From the NCBI GenBank assembly GCA_963812795.1, contig CAWEWG010000003.1:62001-126000 (forward strand): a DNA stretch of 64,000 nt. Direction: 5' to 3'. Below, piece by piece: positions 59,910 to 64,000 of this stretch (position 1 is its first letter; each line of letters begins with the position of its first letter). Source of the stretch: Hyphomicrobium_A sp963812795. GTDB lineage: Bacteria > Pseudomonadota > Alphaproteobacteria > Rhizobiales > Hyphomicrobiaceae. Made by a program: the position numbers and the translations under genes. The notes beneath the pieces are model-generated. The model had not been told where the DNA came from. It searched no databases and was given only the letters and a program-made list of their open reading frames with translations.

Positions 59910-60776
59910 ATGACAAAGAACGTTGCGCACCTCCTGGGCAAGGGGCGGAGCGCTCGCGGGGTCGCTGCCATGTGCGCCGCCGTCGGGTTGGCCGCCGTGA
60001 TCGTAACTCCGGCATCGGCGCAGGATCCGGCTCCCGCGGCTCCAGCAGCTCCGGCCGCCAAGGCCCCTGCCGCCGGCGCTCCCGCCGCCAAGGACAAGGC
60101 CGCTGCCGCTGCCGACAAGAAGAGCGCATGGGTGAAGTTGTGCGAGAAGGCGCCGTTCAACACCAAGGACAAGGACGGCAAAGAGGTCAAGAACGAGAAG
60201 AACATCTGCCTCACGCACCATGAGCGCCTCGATGGCAACACGGGCATGGTGATGGTGTCGGCCGCGATCCGCGAGATCGAAGGCAACGACAAGAAGAGCA
60301 TGATGGTGATGGTGCCGCTCGGCATGGCGCTGCCGCCGGGTCTGCGCGCTGCGGTCTATACCAAGGAGCAGTGGGCTCAGGCCGCCAAGAACGAGAAGAT
60401 CGACGAGAAGACGCTGAAGCCGATCGCGCTCAAGTACTCGCTGTGCCACGCCGCCGGCTGCACCGCCGAGGTCGAGGCGACGCCCGAGATCGTCGAGCAG
60501 ATGAAGACAGGTGGCGGCATCATGGTGATCGCCATGAACGCTGGCGCCCAGCCGATCGGCTTCCCGGTCCCGCTCGACGGTTTCGTCGAGGCGTTTGCCG
60601 GCAAGCCCGTCGACAACAAGGAATACGCCAAGGCGCGCGGTCAGCTCATGGCGCAGATCCGCGAGCGTCAGCAGGCTGCGGTCGAGAAGTACAAGGCCGA
60701 GCAGATGAAGAACCTGCCGCCGCCGCCGCCGGGCGCCGCCGGCATGGCACCGGCAGCACCGGCCGCCAAGAAGTAA
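59910..60776 (+). CDS. Invasion-associated locus B (IalB)-family protein
   Basis: 288 aa. Signal peptide (AAVGLAAVIVTPASAQDPA), then an Ala/Pro-rich linker and the IalB domain: WVKLCEKAPFNTKDKDGKEV, NICLTHHERLDGNTGMVMVS, LPPGLRAAVYTKEQWAQAA and SLCHAAGCTAEVEAT with the conserved Cys pair. C-terminus Pro/Ala-rich. IalB homologues are periplasmic or envelope proteins, common in Hyphomicrobiales; the role is not fixed by the name. A rho-independent terminator follows. Confidence 0.88.
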   Translation: MTKNVAHLLGKGRSARGVAAMCAAVGLAAVIVTPASAQDPAPAAPAAPAAKAPAAGAPAAKDKAAAAADKKSAWVKLCEKAPFNTKDKDGKEVKNEKNICLTHHERLDGNTGMVMVSAAIREIEGNDKKSMMVMVPLGMALPPGLRAAVYTKEQWAQAAKNEKIDEKTLKPIALKYSLCHAAGCTAEVEATPEIVEQMKTGGGIMVIAMNAGAQPIGFPVPLDGFVEAFAGKPVDNKEYAKARGQLMAQIRERQQAAVEKYKAEQMKNLPPPPPGAAGMAPAAPAAKK

Positions 60777-60802
60777 GCGCGCCGCAAAACTTGCACGACC
60801 AG

Positions 60803-60835
60803 AAACCGCTCGGCCATACGGCCGGGCGGTTTTTC
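60803..60835 (+). terminator. Rho-independent terminator after IalB gene
   Basis: Stem AAACCGCTCGGCC with GGCCGGGCGGTTT (13 bp with one wobble), loop ATAC, followed by a T-run (TTTTT overlapping the end). A textbook terminator, 26 bases after the stop. Confidence 0.9.
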
Positions 60836-60854
60836 GTTGAGCGGATGTTTCGAA

Positions 60855-61187
60855 TTAGTGGGACTGCAGGAACAGCGCGCGGTAGCCGCCCTTGTCGTCT
60901 TCGGTGAACAGCTCGCTGACCTGCGGGTGGCGCAGCGGCTGACCGGTCTCGTCGGGCAATAGATTCTGCTCGGAGACGTAGGCGATGTATTCGGTCTCGG
61001 CGTTCTCCGCGAGCAGATGATAGTACGGCTGCTCCTTGTGCGGCCGGATCTCCTCGGGAATGGACAGCCACCATTCCTCGGTGTTGTCGAATTCGGCATC
61101 GATGTCGAAGACAACGCCGCGGAACGGATAGAAGCGGTGGCGCACGACCTGCCCCACTGCGAACTTTGCTTGCTTCACCGTGCTCAT
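60855..61187 (-). CDS. hspQ: HspQ heat-shock protein
   Basis: 110 aa. HspQ hallmarks: KFAVGQVVRHRFYPFRGVVF and WWLSIPEEIRPHKEQPYYHL, then YIAYVSEQNLLPDETGQPL. Binds Lon and acts as an adaptor and substrate in stress proteolysis in enterobacteria. Stands alone, convergent with IalB. Confidence 0.95.
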   Translation of the reverse strand: MSTVKQAKFAVGQVVRHRFYPFRGVVFDIDAEFDNTEEWWLSIPEEIRPHKEQPYYHLLAENAETEYIAYVSEQNLLPDETGQPLRHPQVSELFTEDDKGGYRALFLQSH

Positions 61188-61292
61188 AGTGCGCGTGCCC
61201 GTTTATCCCTGGCCCATTCGAAGTGAGCGGGTCGCGGCTGTCAATCGCACACGGCAAACTCGGTTCACGAAGTGCGGCATTCCGACCGCACC

Positions 61293-62348
61293 CTATAAAC
61301 CGTAAGCGGCGGCCTTTTCGGGATCCTTGGCAGCGACGATGCGGGCGAGATCGACGATTACCTTGGCCTGTTTCCAGGTGGCATCGTCCTGCATCTTGCC
61401 GTCAATCATGACCGCGCCGGTGCCGTCGGGCATCGCTTCCAGGATGCGTTTGGCGAAGGCGACCTCCTTGTCGTCTGGCGAGAATACGCGCTTGGCGACG
61501 TCGATCTGCGTCGGGTGCAGCGACCAGGCGCCGAGGCAGCCCTGCAGGAAGGCATTGCGGAACTGCGCCTCGCACGCGGCGGCGTCGGAAAAGTCTCCGA
61601 ACGGTCCGTAGAAGGGCTTCAGGCCGTAGGCGAGACAGGCGTCGACCATCTTGCCGACCGTGTAGTGCCAGAGGTCCTGCTGGTAGAACGCCCGCTTGGC
61701 GCTGCTGTCGCCGCTTCCATCGGCCAGCACGCCATAGTCGGGATGCCCGCCGCCGACGCGCGTGGTCTTCATGCCGCGCGAGGCAGCCAGATCCGCCGGT
61801 CCGAGGCTCATGCCGTGCATGCGCGGGGAGGCGGCGGCGATGGCCTCGACATTGTTGACACCCTCGGCCGTCTCGAGGATGGCGTGAATGAGGATCGGCT
61901 TCTTGACGTTATGCTTGGCTTCGAGCTGGGCAAGCAATTGGTCGAGGTAGTGGATGTCCCAAGGCCCCTCGACCTTGGGCAGCATGATGACGTCGAGCTT
62001 GTCGCCTACGGCGGCGACGATCTCGCGCACGTCGTCGAGCATCCACGGGCTGTTGAGGCAATTGATGCGCGTCCACAGGCCGGTCGATCCGAAATCGTTG
62101 TCGCGCGCCATAGCGATGAAGCCAGCGCGCGCGGCTTCCTTCTGGTCGGCGGGGATGGCGTCCTCGAGGTTACCCAGGACGACGTCGACCTGACCGGCGA
62201 TGTCCTTGATCTTGGAGCGGATCTTCTCGTTCTGCGGCGGCACGAAATGAATCATGCGCTCCAACTTCACGGGGAGCGTGCGGTAGGGTTCAGGAGCCCC
62301 GATGGCGAGTGGGGCGTAGAATTTCTGCGGGGTGCGGCTGGCGGCCAT
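61293..62348 (-). CDS. HpcH/HpaI-CitE-like lyase, probable malyl-CoA/beta-methylmalyl-CoA lyase
   Basis: 351 aa. N-terminus FYAPLAIGAPEPYRTLPVKL then ERMIHFVPPQNEKIR is characteristic of Mcl1. Metal-binding and CoA segments include VDVVLGNLEDAIPADQK, ILIHAILETAEGVNNVEAIA and MSLGPADLAASRGMKTTR. It would cleave malyl-CoA to acetyl-CoA and glyoxylate, used in the serine cycle or ethylmalonyl-CoA pathway. The specific substrate is inferred from overall similarity. Stands alone before a MarR gene. Confidence 0.85.
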   Translation of the reverse strand: MAASRTPQKFYAPLAIGAPEPYRTLPVKLERMIHFVPPQNEKIRSKIKDIAGQVDVVLGNLEDAIPADQKEAARAGFIAMARDNDFGSTGLWTRINCLNSPWMLDDVREIVAAVGDKLDVIMLPKVEGPWDIHYLDQLLAQLEAKHNVKKPILIHAILETAEGVNNVEAIAAASPRMHGMSLGPADLAASRGMKTTRVGGGHPDYGVLADGSGDSSAKRAFYQQDLWHYTVGKMVDACLAYGLKPFYGPFGDFSDAAACEAQFRNAFLQGCLGAWSLHPTQIDVAKRVFSPDDKEVAFAKRILEAMPDGTGAVMIDGKMQDDATWKQAKVIVDLARIVAAKDPEKAAAYGL

Positions 62349-62463
62349 CGCGATTGGAACTCCCGTGTTGCAGCGCAGCGCACTCTATTGGCCCGCAGGC
62401 GCGAGTCAACGTGAGCGCTGCCGCGGCAAGCGGCGCGGAGGCGTACGGAAGTCGAAGCGCAGA

Positions 62464-62889
62464 CTAAGGCTTGGCTGGCTCGAGAGCGGCAACGATGGCG
62501 CGCAGATTAGCGATAAACACCTTCGCCCGCGTTGCCGGCAACGCCTCCACCAACGCGTCCTCGATGCGCCCGACGATGGGCTCGGATGTCTTCAGAACAT
62601 CCTTTCCCGCATCGGTGAGCGACACCGCGTAAGCGCGCGCATCGTGGCGCGTGCGCCGCCGCTTGACCAAGCCTTTGCGGACCAGCAGTTGCACGACCTG
62701 CGATACCGTCGACCGGTCGATGCCGGTGGCGTTGATGATATCCTGCTGGCTGAGGCCATCCTTCTCGCCCGCCACCACCAGTACTGTGTACTGGGTCGTC
62801 GTCACGTCGAGCCCGTTCATGTGCGATTGGAACAGCTCCCCGGCACATTGATGAACGCGATGTAGGAGATGCAAAGTCGAAAAATTCAA
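62464..62889 (-). CDS. MarR-family transcriptional regulator
   Basis: 141 aa winged helix protein. Core: QYTVLVVAGEKDGLSQQDII, ATGIDRSTVSQVVQLLVRKG (recognition helix) and VKRRRTRHDARAYAVSLTDA (wing). Regulated ligand unknown. Divergent from the AraC gene across about 174 bp and upstream of the malyl-CoA lyase homologue on the same strand, so either could be its target. Confidence 0.92.
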   Translation of the reverse strand: MNFSTLHLLHRVHQCAGELFQSHMNGLDVTTTQYTVLVVAGEKDGLSQQDIINATGIDRSTVSQVVQLLVRKGLVKRRRTRHDARAYAVSLTDAGKDVLKTSEPIVGRIEDALVEALPATRAKVFIANLRAIVAALEPAKP

Positions 62890-63063
62890 GGTTCACCACC
62901 TGCGCGAGTGTTTGCTAGTCTGGGCTCGGAGAAGTTGCACGCCGAATGAAACCTTGAATTCCTGACCCTCGGTGAACTGATTAAACAAGAGATGCGCGTG
63001 CGCTGCTTGACCGACACGGCACAATCGGTTGACCGTGGGGGAGATTTCGCGAGCAGGGGAACG

Positions 63064-64000
63064 ATGTCTGTCGCCTTCACAACGGGAGATCTCAATCCGC
63101 GTGATCGCATTCCCTATTGGGTGGATGTGGCAACCCAGGCCTACTTCAGGCATGGGTTCGACGCATCGGCGGAGACGTTCGTTGGCAATCTTTACGCCGA
63201 GAAGCTCGACAGTATCGTCTTGTCTAGCTGCGTCTGCGGTCCGTGCCATGTAACGCGCACACGGCAAGACGTGGCACGCGACGATATCGACGAACTGATC
63301 CTGTGTGTCCGGCTTTCGGGCCGCTCGATTTTCAAGCAGGGCGATCGCGAGATCGTCGTCGATCCCGGGACCGTTTTACTGCAGGACTCCGGACGTCCGA
63401 TGGAGGTCGAGTTCCTCGAGTTGACAAAGTCGATTTTCGTCAACATTCCGCGCGCGGGCCTGAAGGCACGCATCGGTGACGCGGCATTGACCGGCGCCGT
63501 GTCGACGAAGGCTCCGATTGCCGGGTTGGCGGCGGAATTCCTCACCCAACTCGCGGCGCGCGCCAGCATGCTAGATGCAACCGTACATCGACGCCTGTCC
63601 GAGCAGGCAATTGATCTGATTGCCCTCACCATGTCTCCCGCCGGCGGCACGCCGGCACTATCTTCGCCCCGCGCCAGCGCACTCTTGCGCCTGAAGATGG
63701 CGATCGAGGCGCGCCTCAGCGATCCAAACCTCAAGCCGGCATCCGCAGCCGCCGCAGCCGGTATTGGCGTTCGCTACGCCAACGACCTGCTCGCCGAGGA
63801 GAACTTCTCGCTGGAGCGCTACATCCTGCACCGCCGCCTGGAGCGCTGCCGCAGCGCGCTCGGCGATCCGCTACAGGAGCATCGCATGGTTGGCGAGATC
63901 GCCTTCAGTTGGGGATTCTCCGACCATTCACACTTCACGCGTCGCTTCCGCGCCGCCTTCGGCATGACGCCCGGCGATTACCGGCAACTGCAGCTTGCGG
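63064..64000 (+). CDS. AraC-family transcriptional regulator (3' end at window edge)
   Basis: 312 codons present, open to the right edge. Starts MSVAFTTGDLNPRDRIPYWV after GGGGA, with the N-terminal AraC-binding-like domain (LILCVRLSGRSIFKQGDREI, LLQDSGRPMEVEFLELTKSI). The C-terminus is an AraC HTH pair: ASAAAAAGIGVRYANDLLAE and VGEIAFSWGFSDHSHFTRRF then FRAAFGMTPGDYRQLQ, close to the true end. Effector unknown. Divergent from the MarR gene. Confidence 0.9.
   Translation, partial: MSVAFTTGDLNPRDRIPYWVDVATQAYFRHGFDASAETFVGNLYAEKLDSIVLSSCVCGPCHVTRTRQDVARDDIDELILCVRLSGRSIFKQGDREIVVDPGTVLLQDSGRPMEVEFLELTKSIFVNIPRAGLKARIGDAALTGAVSTKAPIAGLAAEFLTQLAARASMLDATVHRRLSEQAIDLIALTMSPAGGTPALSSPRASALLRLKMAIEARLSDPNLKPASAAAAAGIGVRYANDLLAEENFSLERYILHRRLERCRSALGDPLQEHRMVGEIAFSWGFSDHSHFTRRFRAAFGMTPGDYRQLQLA

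Overview
The window looks like a chromosomal stretch of a high-GC alphaproteobacterium, most likely of the order Hyphomicrobiales (Rhizobiales). This rests on gene content and order: livHMGF, ilvB-x-ilvN-ilvC, leuA next to mreB, recG-sdhE-mfd, an IalB-family protein, HspQ, a malyl-CoA lyase relative, and an EF-P beta-lysylation set. It is nearly all housekeeping and metabolic DNA. I see no phage, insertion sequence, CRISPR array or rRNA, and one tRNA (Lys, CUU).

Layout. 1-3.8 kb: the end of a branched-chain amino acid ABC transporter operon (livF cut by the window edge) and a CDGSH iron-sulfur protein. 4.1-10.7 kb: an OprB-like porin, miaA, and the valine/isoleucine operon with an uncharacterised exported-protein gene between ilvB and ilvN. 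10.7-15.2 kb: small enzymes (Nudix, PhzF, DHFR-like, GST) and a DUF1523-like membrane protein. 15.2-18.7 kb: leuA behind a probable leucine-rich leader peptide, a divergent solo mreB, a twin-hairpin repeat and a PilZ protein. 19.1-29.7 kb: tRNA-Lys, an SH3 protein, a tight five-gene operon (GNAT, AsnB-like amidotransferase, acyl carrier protein, AMP-ligase, NadE-like) that looks like a small biosynthetic pathway, then a CBS protein, glucokinase and an outer-membrane protein. 29.9-37.3 kb: a molybdopterin oxidoreductase, epmB, an outer-membrane barrel, an ArsR-SDR pair with a visible operator, epmA and efp. 37.3-43.6 kb: two LprI-like proteins, a cysteine-peptidase-like protein, a monooxygenase-like protein, a badly broken malonyl-CoA decarboxylase, two zinc metallopeptidases and a SPOR protein. 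44.0-49.5 kb: glmU-glmS, a second SPOR protein and a DUF502 protein. 49.5-56.1 kb: recG, a second copy of the twin-hairpin repeat, sdhE and mfd. 56.2-64 kb: an acyl-CoA ligase coupled to a peptide-binding protein, an IalB-like protein, hspQ, a malyl-CoA lyase homologue, a MarR regulator and an AraC regulator cut by the right edge.

Quality warning. I count about 32 single-base frame breaks in 16 genes, including ilvC, efp, glmU and mfd, which should not all be dead. About 26 look like one extra base. None falls between 10.7 and 29.9 kb, and nine crowd into one gene near 40 kb. Most are probably sequence errors, so genes are given as whole reconstructed spans.

The two signals most worth following are the 166-bp twin-hairpin repeat (two inverted copies, 33 kb apart, with paired base changes in the stems) and the five-gene amidotransferase/ACP/ligase/NadE-like operon.
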